Source: Alphaproteobacteria bacterium (GTDB lineage: Bacteria > Pseudomonadota > Alphaproteobacteria > Micavibrionales > Micavibrionaceae). Taken from it: DNA of 64,000 bases. Shown one piece after another: positions 53,206-62,482 of this stretch. The stretch covers positions 124,001 through 188,000 of the forward strand of contig NZDE01000013.1 in NCBI GenBank assembly GCA_002690045.1, written 5' to 3'. The notes under the pieces were generated by a model. It did not search any database. It saw only the letters and a program-made list of their open reading frames with translations, and was not told the origin of the DNA. Made by a program: the position numbers and the translations under genes. Position 1 is the first letter of the stretch, and each line of letters opens with the position of its first letter.

Positions 53206-53685
53206 CTACTTCTTGCGTGTTTCGGCCAATGGCGCAACATATTGTACAGTCATATCCCAAGGGAAGTGAATCCATGTGTCTTGGGATACTTCAGTGACAA
53301 AGGTGTCAACTGTTGGGATGCCTTGTTCCTTGCCGTAAATTGCGGCGAAATGCGCTTTTGGTAAATGTTCACGTGCGATGCGGAATGTGTTGCCGCTATC
53401 TACAAGGTCGTCAATGACAAGCCAGCCTTCGCCATCACCTGCAGCTTCTGGGCCTTTGAGGATGTTTGCATTGCGCTGATTGTCGTGGTCATAGCTAGAA
53501 ATACAGTATGTTTCCATCAAGCGAACATCCAATTCACGCGCGATAATACAGGCAGGTACCATACCGCCACGGGTAATGGCAACTATACCTTTCCATGGGC
53601 CTTTATCAATTAGGCGCCAAGCAAGGGCTTTGGAATCACGGTGCATTTGTTCCCAAGTGATGAGGAATTCTTTATGAGCGGACAT
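53206..53685 (-). CDS. gpt: Xanthine-guanine phosphoribosyltransferase
   Basis: A 159-residue purine salvage enzyme, transferring phosphoribose from PRPP to xanthine or guanine. Motifs: [19 protein letters not shown] at the N-terminus, [19 protein letters not shown], and the PRPP loop [27 protein letters not shown] supports ATG 53685; a longer frame upstream lacks support. It is followed by the hairpin of the paralogous pair. Confidence 0.92.
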   Translation of the reverse strand: MSAHKEFLITWEQMHRDSKALAWRLIDKGPWKGIVAITRGGMVPACIIARELDVRLMETYCISSYDHDNQRNANILKGPEAAGDGEGWLVIDDLVDSGNTFRIAREHLPKAHFAAIYGKEQGIPTVDTFVTEVSQDTWIHFPWDMTVQYVAPLAETRKK

Positions 53686-53713
53686 CGGCTTTCCTTGTAT
53701 TTTGTTCAGTAAA

Positions 53714-53737
53714 AAGGGCACATATTTATGTGCCCTT
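53714..53737 (-). terminator. Intrinsic terminator
   Basis: AAGGGCACAT (53714-53723) pairs with ATGTGCCCTT (53728-53737), followed on the - strand by TTT. It ends the HDAC-like gene upstream. Confidence 0.85.
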
Positions 53738-53779
53738 AGATAGCATATTTAATTCAAAAAAGTGAAGTAAAAATGTTGT

Positions 53780-54793
53780 TCACGCAACTTTTTTATCGCC
53801 TTTGGCTAATTCTTGCGAATAGGCGTTTAATGTTTCGACATGGCTTTTAACGCAGCTAGCAAGGACGTCAGGGTTATAGCCACCCTCCATAACAGAAACA
53901 AGACGGCCATTGGCGTATTTCTGTGCAATGTCCAGAAGGCGCATGCTCATCCAGTTAAAATCTTTTTCGAGCAATAGTTGACGGCCTGGTGCATCGTTAA
54001 ATAATGCATCGCCTGGTGGGTCATCACGATGCGCGTCAAAGCCAGCGGAAATGATAACCAGTTCAGGTCTGAAAGCCTCTAGCGCAGGAAGGATTTCTGT
54101 GTTGAATGCATCATAATACATTTCAACGGGCGCTTTTGTTGGCATTGGGTAATTTAATGTATGGTCGTTTTTTATGGTGTTTTCATCTTTGTTATACGGC
54201 CAAATATCACTTTCTTGGAAAGATATGAACAAAGTGTTATGGCCGTTATGTTCACGGTTATGATCCAATATTTGCTGCGTGCCGTTACCGTGGTGTACAT
54301 CAAAATCAAGTATAGCGACGCGTTTCAGGCCATATTGTTCAATTGCGTGGGCGGCGGCCAAGGCAACATTGCCGAATACGCAAAAGCCCATAGAGCCTTC
54401 ATATAAAGCGTGGTGCCCTGGTGGGCGACCAGCTGAGAACGCGACCTTATATGCGGCGTTTGCACCGCAAACTAAATCAACAGCTTTGATCGCACCGCCA
54501 GCTGAACGGCGTGCGGCATTTAATGAGCCTGATGAAAGGATGGTGTCTTCATCAAGATTAACCGTGCCTGTAGTTGGGACAGTATCTTTGACCTTTTGTA
54601 GGTAGCTTTCGGCATGACCGCGTAGGATTTGCGCATCATCGGCTAGGGGCGATTCAAAAAAGTCGAATTCGTTCTTTTGCGCGCTTGTATGTAAAGCGGC
54701 CTGCACTTTTTCAAGGCGGATGCGGTTTTCAGGGTGCTTGTCGCCCGTGTCATGGGCAAGACATTCGTCATGTGTAATAATAGCTATAGACAT
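53780..54793 (-). CDS. Histone-deacetylase-superfamily amidohydrolase
   Basis: A 337-residue zinc-dependent deacylase of the HDAC/AcuC/acetylpolyamine amidohydrolase group. Motifs: HPENRIRLEKVQAAL, RPPGHHALYEGSMGFCVFGN (the catalytic His pair), VAILDFDVHHGNGTQQI (zinc Asp and His) and IISAGFDAHRDDP. Substrates may be acetyl-lysine in proteins or acetylated polyamines. It is encoded 30 bp from a tandem GNAT acetyltransferase on the same strand. Confidence 0.92.
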   Translation of the reverse strand: MSIAIITHDECLAHDTGDKHPENRIRLEKVQAALHTSAQKNEFDFFESPLADDAQILRGHAESYLQKVKDTVPTTGTVNLDEDTILSSGSLNAARRSAGGAIKAVDLVCGANAAYKVAFSAGRPPGHHALYEGSMGFCVFGNVALAAAHAIEQYGLKRVAILDFDVHHGNGTQQILDHNREHNGHNTLFISFQESDIWPYNKDENTIKNDHTLNYPMPTKAPVEMYYDAFNTEILPALEAFRPELVIISAGFDAHRDDPPGDALFNDAPGRQLLLEKDFNWMSMRLLDIAQKYANGRLVSVMEGGYNPDVLASCVKSHVETLNAYSQELAKGDKKVA

Positions 54794-54823
54794 GTGTGTT
54801 AGACCTATTTATTGGCAGTAAGG

Positions 54824-55870
54824 TTATGGTTTAGGGATCAGACTGTCACGTTTACTCGTAGAGATATTTTGATCTTTTATTCCGTACATGACAAGTGTAG
54901 ACGCAATGTTATGCGCTTCCATTTGCAAGATTTCTGCATTTTGTGTGTTCATAAGGCGGTGGCCAAGGGAATCTGTACTTTTAATTGTCCAGACAAGGTG
55001 GCCTGTACGATCTGTTGAATGAGCATCTTCACGCACTTCATGCATGATTGCCCATAGCGCCTGTTGGTATTCAAGTGCATCATCGGTTAGGGCAATCATC
55101 GGTTCGGCCTTGATGCCCGTAACTGTACGGAATGTTGAATAATTTGAATTGATGAAATTAAGAGCCTTAATGCCGCCACGGTCATCACGGCAGATATAGA
55201 CATCTGCATTGTGGTGCGTAATGGCGTCTTTTATACGATCAATAAGGTCGTCCGTCGTTACGGATAGCGGGTGACGGCTATGGTTGTTGTAGCTGTCAAT
55301 GCTGGCGCGAAGGGCTCTTAAATCAGACTTATCAGCGCGCTTAACGGTGAAATGTGTATTGATAAGCTCTAAAACTGGGGTCATACCGTTTTGTAGGACA
55401 TGGTCAATATCATAGAGTTCTTTGTCGAGGCGGTTTGCGCCGATTTTATTTTCGTAGAAATAGAATGTTGCAGGTTCGTTATTCATCGCAACCGCCCACT
55501 GTACGAAAGACATTTGGCCTTTTAGCGCGGTGTCTATTAACTGATGGAATCCATAACTGCCTGCGCCGCGGACATGTTGGCGGACATGGTCTTGCACAAA
55601 AATATCTTCCAAATATAAGCCAGCGCCGTTTTCGGTGATGGTTTCGTTAAAAGCCATATAGCCGATAGGATTTAACCCCATTTTACGGTGATATATTAAC
55701 TGAATATTTGCCGTAGGCTGTGCAGCCTTTAAAAAGTCCTGCCGTAATTTTGATGTCGTGCCGATAAATTTGGAGTGGTGGTGCTTGGCTTGTCCGTTAA
55801 TGAGGGCAGGCAAGAAACGTATGTTCTTGCTGTTTACTGGACAGGCGTAAAAATCGCTTGTCGAAACCAT
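54824..55870 (-). CDS. Tandem GNAT-type acetyltransferase
   Basis: A 348-residue protein with two GNAT-like halves. The first (residues ~1-165) has YMAFNETITENGAGLYLEDIFVQDHVRQHVRGAGSYGFHQL, with the acetyl-CoA binding motif RGAGSYG, and FYFYENKIGA. The second (~166-348) starts FTVKRADKSDLRALRASI and has the VYICRDDRGGIKALNFINSNYST segment, but its CoA motif is weak. Target unknown. It is transcribed just before an HDAC-like deacylase. Confidence 0.8.
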   Translation of the reverse strand: MVSTSDFYACPVNSKNIRFLPALINGQAKHHHSKFIGTTSKLRQDFLKAAQPTANIQLIYHRKMGLNPIGYMAFNETITENGAGLYLEDIFVQDHVRQHVRGAGSYGFHQLIDTALKGQMSFVQWAVAMNNEPATFYFYENKIGANRLDKELYDIDHVLQNGMTPVLELINTHFTVKRADKSDLRALRASIDSYNNHSRHPLSVTTDDLIDRIKDAITHHNADVYICRDDRGGIKALNFINSNYSTFRTVTGIKAEPMIALTDDALEYQQALWAIMHEVREDAHSTDRTGHLVWTIKSTDSLGHRLMNTQNAEILQMEAHNIASTLVMYGIKDQNISTSKRDSLIPKP

Positions 55871-55939
55871 AATCCCTCCAAATGCATTTTGATGAGCATC
55901 GGATTATAATATTTATTTACAGAATATCAAGATAATTAT

Positions 55940-56458
55940 TTAGGCGCGGTCATCGCTTGCCGAGGTGACGATGATATTTTCAATGCGCCATAGGTCAGCG
56001 CTGTCTTTTTTAACGCGGAATATAACGAGGTTTTCTTTGCCGTCATGGTCTATCATGCTGACTTTCTGGATGACCATGCCGTTTATGTGGTTTTGACCAA
56101 GAAATTTATAAGATGTATGGTTGAAAAGCAGGCGCATATTATCACGAACTTCGCGCCAATATTTTTTTGATGTGCCATAGCTTTCTTGTTGATTTACGCT
56201 GATTAAGTGATATGCACGGTCTGCATCACGGGTGCGGATGGCACGGACGTGGCGCTCAATTAACTCGTGCACAGGATCATTCATCATGGGGGCGATATTC
56301 AGTGACTTAAAATGCGCTGAATTGCTGATAACATTTTGATCTGCCGCAAAAACTTTTGTGGATAGAGCGAAAAGGAGAAGCGCCGTACTCAAGGCCATTA
56401 AAATATATCTTGGTACGACATCGGAATAACAAATGACTTTACTGCGCCCTTCTGGCAT
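55940..56458 (-). CDS. DUF4864 exported protein
   Basis: A 172-residue protein with an N-terminal hydrophobic stretch (YILMALSTALLLFALSTKVFA) predicted to be a signal peptide. The mature part, VHELIERHVRAIRTRDADRAYHLISVNQQ then WREVRDNMRLLFNHTSYKF and a closing LWRIENIIVTS, matches DUF4864, a NTF2-like family. Function unknown. The start is uncertain; a later Met at residue 21 is also possible. Confidence 0.7.
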   Translation of the reverse strand: MPEGRSKVICYSDVVPRYILMALSTALLLFALSTKVFAADQNVISNSAHFKSLNIAPMMNDPVHELIERHVRAIRTRDADRAYHLISVNQQESYGTSKKYWREVRDNMRLLFNHTSYKFLGQNHINGMVIQKVSMIDHDGKENLVIFRVKKDSADLWRIENIIVTSASDDRA

Positions 56459-56512
56459 GCTTATTTGTTCCTAATTTTTGTTCTATAGAGTCAGTTACCA
56501 TGGTATAAGAAT

Positions 56513-57313
56513 ATGATTAAAACACCGTTAATTTTTATCCCTTTATTGCTTTGTTTTTCCTTTGTTTTTCTGGGTGAGACAACGTTACCCGCTAAAGCGC
56601 AAAACGCGGTGATGGGCTATACGTATCCGTATGATGATGGTGAACTTGAAGGGCAGTTGGGTGAAACGCCCGTTGTTATGGAGCTGTTTTCATCGCAGGC
56701 CTGTATGTTTTGTCCTATGGCGGATCAGTTTATCGCGGATTTAAAGAAGCGAACGAACTTAATCGTTCTCGCTTGTCATGTTGATTATTTTGATGTGCGG
56801 GAAGGGGCGATTTCAACGCCTGAATGCTCACAGCAGCAGCGTGATTATGCGCGGATGATCCGTGGCGCGACTCTTTACACCCCGCAAATTGTTGTCAATG
56901 GCGCGGCGGATTATGTCGGTTACGAATTTGATTATCTGATGGATGAAGTAATTGAAGCGTCAAAAGGCGCTGCACTTCAAAAATTAGCTGTCACGGCAGT
57001 TGATGAAGCTAGTGCAAATGGTCAAAAACGTTATGATTTGGATTTATTGCCGTTTGCTGATGTTTCGGGCTTAGATATATGGCTATATATGGTTGAGAAA
57101 GACCATAACATCACCATCGCTGAGGGCGCGAATAAAGGCAAAAAGCTGCCTTATGTCAGTATTGTCCGCCAGAAAGAGAAAATTGGACGCTGGGACGGGC
57201 GGGCGCAGAAAGTCGGTTTTTCCGTCGCGGCGCGCGCGGAATTTGATTCCTTTGTCGTGCTTCTTAAAAATGACCGCGGTGTAATATTGGGCGCAAATCA
57301 AATAAAATTATAA
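56513..57313 (+). CDS. DUF1223 secreted thioredoxin-like protein
   Basis: A 266-residue protein with a signal peptide (ending LPAKAQNA) and a DUF1223 domain: VVMELFSSQACMFCPMADQFIADL carries a CxxC-like CMFC, and VACHVDYFDV, YTPQIVVNG follow. The family has a thioredoxin fold and is widespread in alphaproteobacteria; function is not known, though a redox role in the periplasm is likely. It is divergent from the DUF4864 gene. Confidence 0.88.
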   Translation: MIKTPLIFIPLLLCFSFVFLGETTLPAKAQNAVMGYTYPYDDGELEGQLGETPVVMELFSSQACMFCPMADQFIADLKKRTNLIVLACHVDYFDVREGAISTPECSQQQRDYARMIRGATLYTPQIVVNGAADYVGYEFDYLMDEVIEASKGAALQKLAVTAVDEASANGQKRYDLDLLPFADVSGLDIWLYMVEKDHNITIAEGANKGKKLPYVSIVRQKEKIGRWDGRAQKVGFSVAARAEFDSFVVLLKNDRGVILGANQIKL

Positions 57314-57324
57314 TTATTTCAATG

Positions 57325-58203
57325 CTAGATTTTAGGGCTGACCAGTGCTAGCTGATTAAGCGCCGTGTTATCTTTGTAATGTGGATTTTCAACACTGATG
57401 ATATGTGTGTCATTTAGCTTATCAAAATCAGGGCGTAGCATGCTGATGGTTATTGGTTCACATTTTACAGCATAAATCTCACTATGGTGGTCAAGCTCAC
57501 TTAAGGCTTTTGATGCTAATTCTTCTAGGTTTTTCGGGCTGAAATGATCGTCAAGGTTATAGAATAGTTTCACGACAGCTCTGCCGTTAAGGTCAATATC
57601 CAGAACGGGTGCAAATGAAAAATCATCATCTTCAGGAGCAAGCGTGTAATCCTCACCGCTTATATGCACAACGCAATTAAAAAGCTGCCGCAATTGGTTC
57701 GGTGTATTCGTTATTATGACGCTGTCTTGGGACATGAGTGTAATTTTCTTGCCGTTATCGAGCGCGGCGCCAGATTGGTCTGATTTGTAGTTATGTAGGC
57801 CTAAAACGTTTTCGATTACGCCTTGAATATGTCTGGTTTTTTCAAATTCAGCGAATTGATGGCCTGGATAGTTTTGGTCGTAAAACGCTAGTGGTAAATT
57901 CATCATGATACCGATTCTTTCTATGAGAAAGTCTTGTTCCTTACCAGATGTATCCCAAAATAATTTTGAATTTTCTGATGCGACTAATTTTTCTAGTGGC
58001 TTGAAACCCTCTGCGAAGTAAATGCCTTTATCAGCGCATTCATTTATAATACGCGTATTCATCGCGTCTTCTAATGCTGATAAATCACCTTTTGTAAAGT
58101 TCGGAAGGGGTAGACCTGTAAGTGCAGGGTGTTTGATAGTGGATAATGAATTTACAGAAGCGTTCGCTGGTCTTTCGAAATATGCCTTTAACTGAATCCC
58201 CAT
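57325..58203 (-). CDS. Hypothetical protein
   Basis: A 292-residue soluble protein that I do not recognise. It has no signal or membrane segment. The N-terminal half contains FYDQNYPGHQFAEFEKTRHIQGVIENVL and the C-terminal half mainly beta-type segments (DFSFAPVLDIDLNGRAVVKLFYNLDD). It lies downstream of pheS but is separated from it by a strong terminator. Confidence 0.65.
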   Translation of the reverse strand: MGIQLKAYFERPANASVNSLSTIKHPALTGLPLPNFTKGDLSALEDAMNTRIINECADKGIYFAEGFKPLEKLVASENSKLFWDTSGKEQDFLIERIGIMMNLPLAFYDQNYPGHQFAEFEKTRHIQGVIENVLGLHNYKSDQSGAALDNGKKITLMSQDSVIITNTPNQLRQLFNCVVHISGEDYTLAPEDDDFSFAPVLDIDLNGRAVVKLFYNLDDHFSPKNLEELASKALSELDHHSEIYAVKCEPITISMLRPDFDKLNDTHIISVENPHYKDNTALNQLALVSPKI

Positions 58204-58315
58204 AATGTTATGTCCCTTACATGGTCTGTTCTTATTGATTTATGGTATTTGTGCCTTACCATAGGTGCGCCTTATGGAAACGTCAAGCGAATTTATTATA
58301 TTGCCCTATAACGTA

Positions 58316-58346
58316 AAAAGCCGCATGGTTTTTTCCTGCGGCTTTT
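58316..58346 (-). terminator. Intrinsic terminator of pheS
   Basis: AAAAGCCGCA (58316-58325) pairs with TGCGGCTTTT (58337-58346). A T-run follows on the - strand, 28 bp after the pheS stop codon. Confidence 0.85.
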
Positions 58347-58373
58347 CTTTGTGTTCGTTTGTGCTTTTATGCC

Positions 58374-59447
58374 TTACAGGCGTTCAACCGGATTAAAGCC
58401 GTAATGGTCGATCCAGCGGACGTCGCCTTCGAAGAATGTACGAAGGTCTGGTATGCCGAATTTTAACATGGCGAGGCGTTCAATGCCAAGGCCGAAGGCG
58501 AAGCCTTGGTATTCTTCAGGGTCTAAACCGCAGTTTTTAATGACGTTCGGGTGCACCATGCCGCAGCCCAAAACTTCAAGCCAGCTATCGCCCGCGCCGA
58601 TGGTTAGGCCGCCATCTTTGCGGCTACAGCCAATATCAACTTCGGCGCTAGGTTCAGTAAATGGGAAGAAAGATGGGCGGAACTGCATTGGCAATTCGTC
58701 AACTTCAAAGAATTTCTTGGCGAATTCGAGGAGGCAGCCTTTTAAATGCCCCATATGTGTGTTTTTGTCGATGACTAAACCTTCACATTGGTGGAACATT
58801 GGTGTGTGGGTAATGTCGTAATCTGAACGATATGTACGCCCCATCGCTAAAACCTTTAAAGGCGGCTTTTTGTTAAGCATAGCGCGAATTTGCACTGTTG
58901 ATGTGTGGGTACGCAAAAGTTTCTTTGCCGCTTCACCTTCGGCTTCAGGATCATCCGGAAGGTAGAATGTATCATGCATTTCACGCGCAGGGTGTCCGAC
59001 TGGGAAGTTTAGTGCTGTGAAATTGTGAAAGTCATCTTCAATGTCTGGGCCTTCTTCTAATGTGAAGCCCATTTCCGCGAAAATGGCGGCAATCTCATCC
59101 ATTGTCTGGGTGATCGGGTGGATGTGGCCTTGACGCTCTGGGCGTGTGGATAGAGTAATGTCTGCGCGTTCGCTTTCAAGGCGTAGCTTTAATGCTTCGT
59201 CCTTTAAGCGTTTGGTGCGCTCTTCTAATGTGCCAGTTATGTCGTTTTTAAGGACGTTAAGCGCTTGGCCCATTTCTTTGCGCGTTTCAGGATCCATACC
59301 GCCCAATGTCTTCATAACATCGGTCAGGCGGCCTTTTTTACCCAAAACTTTTACGCGGGTTTCTTCTAGGCTTTCGAGGTCGTTTGCCGCCTCGATCATT
59401 TCTGTCAGCTCGTTTTTTAACTCGGCAACATTCACAGAACTGCTCAT
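58374..59447 (-). CDS. pheS: Phenylalanyl-tRNA synthetase alpha subunit
   Basis: A 357-residue class II synthetase subunit. The N-terminal coiled coil (ELTEMIEAANDLESLEETRVKVLGKKG) is followed by the catalytic core: HPITQTMDEIAAIFAEMGF, RTYRSDYDITHTPMFHQCEG, GLVIDKNTHMGHLKGCL, and GFAFGLGIERLAMLKFGI. It needs PheT to form the alpha2beta2 enzyme. The ATG at 59447 has GAGG 12 nt upstream; an ATG at 59459 has no room for one. pheT is not the next gene. Confidence 0.96.
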   Translation of the reverse strand: MSSSVNVAELKNELTEMIEAANDLESLEETRVKVLGKKGRLTDVMKTLGGMDPETRKEMGQALNVLKNDITGTLEERTKRLKDEALKLRLESERADITLSTRPERQGHIHPITQTMDEIAAIFAEMGFTLEEGPDIEDDFHNFTALNFPVGHPAREMHDTFYLPDDPEAEGEAAKKLLRTHTSTVQIRAMLNKKPPLKVLAMGRTYRSDYDITHTPMFHQCEGLVIDKNTHMGHLKGCLLEFAKKFFEVDELPMQFRPSFFPFTEPSAEVDIGCSRKDGGLTIGAGDSWLEVLGCGMVHPNVIKNCGLDPEEYQGFAFGLGIERLAMLKFGIPDLRTFFEGDVRWIDHYGFNPVERL

Positions 59448-59543
59448 TTTTACGCTCATCCTCTAAATCAAAACTTTCTCTTTACGGTGATAGAGGATAT
59501 AACAACAAAAGTAAATATTTTAACAGCAATATTCATAGTAAAA

Positions 59544-60545
59544 ATGCGATTTGTACATTCTCTATTCACTATCTTTATTATATTGATCCTCGCTCTGGGT
59601 GGTTTGGGGCTTTATACCGTTAACATGGTGACGAAGCCCAGTGCGCTTAGTGAGGACCGTTTGATTGAAGTGCCGCGCGGCTGGGGCATGAACCGCCTTG
59701 CGCATTATTTGGAAGATGAAGGCATTATTGAAAGCGCCCTGATGATGAAGCTCTGGGCGCGCGCAACGGCGCAAGGCGCAGAGCTTAAAAGCGGCGAATT
59801 TATGATTGCGTCGGGGAGCTCAATGCTCAGTGTGCTTGAAGAGTTCACTGAAGGCGTGGCGCATCAACGTCAAGTCACTGTGCCAGAAGGCGCAACGAGC
59901 TATGAGATTGTACAAATTTTAAATGCGGAAGCGAACCTAACGGGGGATGTCATTTTAAATATTCCACCAGAAGGTAGCTTGCTGCCTGAAACGTATAACT
60001 ATACCAAGGCCGAAACGCGCGCCGATATAATTAGCCGCATGACAAATGCGCAGAAGCAAGTACTTGATAAATTATGGCCCACCCGCGCCGAAAATTTGCC
60101 GTTTGAAACGCGAGAAGAAGCTTTGATCCTTGCATCAATCATTGAAAAAGAAACCGGCATAGGCGGTGAACGTGCGCGCATTGCAGGGGTGTTTGTTAAT
60201 CGCCTGCGTATTGGTATGCCGCTGCAAACTGACCCAACAGTCATTTATGCCCTTACCCTGGGTAAGCATCAAAATGATGGGCAGGGGCCGTTAGGGCGGC
60301 GCTTGTTGTCAAAGGATTTAAAAGTCGATTCACCTTATAATACTTATCGCTATAAAGGCCTGCCGCCAACACCAATTGCCAATGCTGGACGCGCTGCGAT
60401 AGCCGCCGCGTTAAACCCAGAAACGCATAAATATCTCTATTTTGTGGCTGATGGTACAGGCGGGCATGCTTTTTCTAAAACTTTGGCGGAACATAACGCT
60501 AATGCCGCTAAATGGCGCAAAATCCGCAAGGCGCAAGGGAATTAA
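59544..60545 (+). CDS. mltG: Endolytic murein transglycosylase MltG
   Basis: A 333-residue membrane-anchored lytic transglycosylase that cleaves nascent glycan strands. It has one N-terminal helix (FTIFIILILALGGLGLYTVNM), a LysM-like RLIEVPRGWGMNRLAHYLEDEGII, and the YceG catalytic domain with the active Glu in ILASIIEKETGIGGERARIAG and LQTDPTVIYALTLGKHQ, then SPYNTYRYKGLPPTPIANAG. ATG 59544 is the usual position, but no clear Shine-Dalgarno is visible; a GTG at 59487 is possible. Confidence 0.92.
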   Translation: MRFVHSLFTIFIILILALGGLGLYTVNMVTKPSALSEDRLIEVPRGWGMNRLAHYLEDEGIIESALMMKLWARATAQGAELKSGEFMIASGSSMLSVLEEFTEGVAHQRQVTVPEGATSYEIVQILNAEANLTGDVILNIPPEGSLLPETYNYTKAETRADIISRMTNAQKQVLDKLWPTRAENLPFETREEALILASIIEKETGIGGERARIAGVFVNRLRIGMPLQTDPTVIYALTLGKHQNDGQGPLGRRLLSKDLKVDSPYNTYRYKGLPPTPIANAGRAAIAAALNPETHKYLYFVADGTGGHAFSKTLAEHNANAAKWRKIRKAQGN

Positions 60546-60549
60546 AGTC

Positions 60550-61230
60550 CTAACAACATGACGAGCTATGCTCGCAGCAGCCATTTTCCGCAACGGACAT
60601 TTCAAGCATTGTGCGCAAGCATTTTGCGCGGCTTTCGCAAGTCGGGGATTCAAGAAGGGCTTGTTTTTCCTGCGCTGAAAAAGGGCAGATCATCGATAGC
60701 GCCGTAATCAGCATATGATTGGGCGTTTCTTTTATTGTTTGCCAACAGGCGCTTAACTGATGTGTGTCAAAATATTGTTTGAGCAGACGGTTTAGTCCAT
60801 CGCGGTCGAGCTGAAAGGCATTTTCTCCGCTCATATCGTCGCTATAGCCATCCCATGTAACTTGTGCGGTGCGGTAGCCATTTGCAGATAGATTTTCGTC
60901 TTTAATTTTAAAACGGTTTAGGCCAGAGAGCATAATTTCGTATCGACCATCAGGTGTTTCGCTGAAATTCGTGATACGCCCTACGCAGCCGACGGTGTAG
61001 AGGTTTAGTTGGTCCGTTTTTGTTTTTTGTTCTTCATCAAGGGGCGCTTTGGGTTGGATCATACCAATTAAACGGTCGTGTTTAAGGGCGTGATCTATCA
61101 TCGCGATATAGCGAGGTTCAAATATATTTAACGGCAGCACGCCTTTTGGTAATAAAAGCACGCCCGTTAACGGGAAAATTGGAATTTCCTTTGGTAGCTC
61201 TTCAAAAGTTTGTGTCATTGGTGAAAACAT
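60550..61230 (-). CDS. LON-substrate-binding-domain protein
   Basis: A 226-residue protein consisting mainly of the Lon N-terminal substrate-binding domain (EIPIFPLTGVLLLPKGVLPLNIFEPRYIAMI, GCVGRITNFSETPDGRYEIMLSGLNRFKI), without ATPase or protease parts. Function unknown. The last 15 residues hold four cysteines (ENGCCEHSSSCC), an unusual Cys-rich end. It converges with mltG, 4 bp away. Confidence 0.85.
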   Translation of the reverse strand: MFSPMTQTFEELPKEIPIFPLTGVLLLPKGVLPLNIFEPRYIAMIDHALKHDRLIGMIQPKAPLDEEQKTKTDQLNLYTVGCVGRITNFSETPDGRYEIMLSGLNRFKIKDENLSANGYRTAQVTWDGYSDDMSGENAFQLDRDGLNRLLKQYFDTHQLSACWQTIKETPNHMLITALSMICPFSAQEKQALLESPTCESRAKCLRTMLEMSVAENGCCEHSSSCC

Positions 61231-61272
61231 TTCTGTTTCGTCGCTTGTCTCTATGTGTTTCTTTTTTTCTTA

Positions 61273-61788
61273 CTATGACGCATTAAGCGCGTCCATATCA
61301 ACAATGATAGGATTATAGCCTAAATTTTCAAGGAATCGAACAAGCTCTTTTGGACAAAAACATATGGTTTGGGTGTTAATTAATGGGTGAACACAAATTT
61401 GTTGATGGTCAAACATGCGCGCATCTAATACGGCGGTGATGTCACGCTTGGCGTTGTTGTACAGCGCAAGAGGGGTAACCGACCCCGGTTTAACGCCTAA
61501 ATTTTCCCAAAGCCGCTCCGCAGAGCCAAAAGAAAAGCGCCCATGCTCTAAATGCGCGGCGAGGGCTTTTAGCTCTATTTCCGTTTTATCAAGCGCGGTA
61601 ACTAAAACCATGCGGCCTTTTTTATCTTTCAAAAACAAATTACGGCAATGCCCGCCATCTATCTTTTCATGAATATGCGTGCTTTCTTCGACAGTAAAAA
61701 CAGCCTCATGATGATGCAATTCGTAGGAAATACCTAAATTTTCTAGCTGGGTAACAATTTCTTCAGGGGTTGTGGGCATATCTAACAT
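61273..61788 (-). CDS. PrdX/YbaK-family aminoacyl-tRNA editing protein
   Basis: A 171-residue protein with the YbaK/ProXp fold: FTVEESTHIHEKIDGGHCRNLFLKDKKGRMVLVTALDK (the conserved Lys), FGSAERLWENLGVKPGSVTPLAL and VCVHPLIN-like VHPLINTQTI. Free-standing PrdX removes wrongly attached alanine from tRNA-Pro. The substrate is inferred from the family. Confidence 0.88.
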   Translation of the reverse strand: MLDMPTTPEEIVTQLENLGISYELHHHEAVFTVEESTHIHEKIDGGHCRNLFLKDKKGRMVLVTALDKTEIELKALAAHLEHGRFSFGSAERLWENLGVKPGSVTPLALYNNAKRDITAVLDARMFDHQQICVHPLINTQTICFCPKELVRFLENLGYNPIIVDMDALNAS

Positions 61789-61941
61789 ATTAATTTTACA
61801 TATATTTTTCGGCTTGGTTTGCAGTTATACTTCATATTATGGGAAAATATTTTATGCCGTAAAGGATTTAGTAAGAATTTTGCGCTAATTTGTATGCATA
61901 GATCGTAATTTTAATGTGTGTGTGACTAGAGAAGGACTAAA

Positions 61942-62133
61942 ATGAAGCCAGATAATGCAGTAGAAGGGGCAGAATTGCAAAATATGCTCGAAGGCTTGCA
62001 GATGATGCAGCCGGCCATGGGGGCGCCAGGGGCAGGCGTGATTGATGGTTTACGCCAGAACCTGAATATTCAGGATCCAAAACCAGAAGTGCAGGCGCCA
62101 CAAATACGCCAAGCGTTTGATATAAATTTATAA
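61942..62133 (+). CDS. Hypothetical small protein
   Basis: A 63-residue protein rich in Met, Gln, Pro and Ala (LEGLQMMQPAMGAPGAGVID), probably disordered. AGAAGGA precedes the ATG. It is 26 bp before the next hypothetical gene and probably co-transcribed. No family is recognised. Confidence 0.55.
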   Translation: MKPDNAVEGAELQNMLEGLQMMQPAMGAPGAGVIDGLRQNLNIQDPKPEVQAPQIRQAFDINL

Positions 62134-62159
62134 TTTGATAGGTATTTAAGGGGCATAAT

Positions 62160-62456
62160 ATGGACGCAGCTTTAATGAATGTAGAATTAGGACGTCTTCC
62201 CGATGGGGGCATCGTGTTGTGCGCGAACCCTGAGTTTCCAGAGCAGGTTAAGCGGGTGGAATACTACCGAGACCAAAAGCTATTTATGCTAATTTACGAA
62301 GACATCGACCATGAAGGTGAATTGATGCATTACGAAATGCAGGACGATGTCGATGAAGTCGTGCGTCATGCGCCGGGTCTAACATTAGTCGCTTGTAATC
62401 CGCGTTCAATGGCACCATATGGCTATAAAGTGCCGCTTGTTCAGGTCGGTGTGTAA
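62160..62456 (+). CDS. Hypothetical acidic protein
   Basis: A 98-residue, soluble, acidic protein: LGRLPDGGIVLCANPEFPEQVKRVEYYRD, then FMLIYEDIDHEGELMHYEMQDDVDEVVRH and a closing MAPYGYKVPLVQVGV. It has a compact alpha/beta appearance, two cysteines and no signal. No family is recognised. A strong terminator follows. Confidence 0.7.
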   Translation: MDAALMNVELGRLPDGGIVLCANPEFPEQVKRVEYYRDQKLFMLIYEDIDHEGELMHYEMQDDVDEVVRHAPGLTLVACNPRSMAPYGYKVPLVQVGV

Positions 62457-62482
62457 ACGCATAACTGTTCTGTAAACAAACC

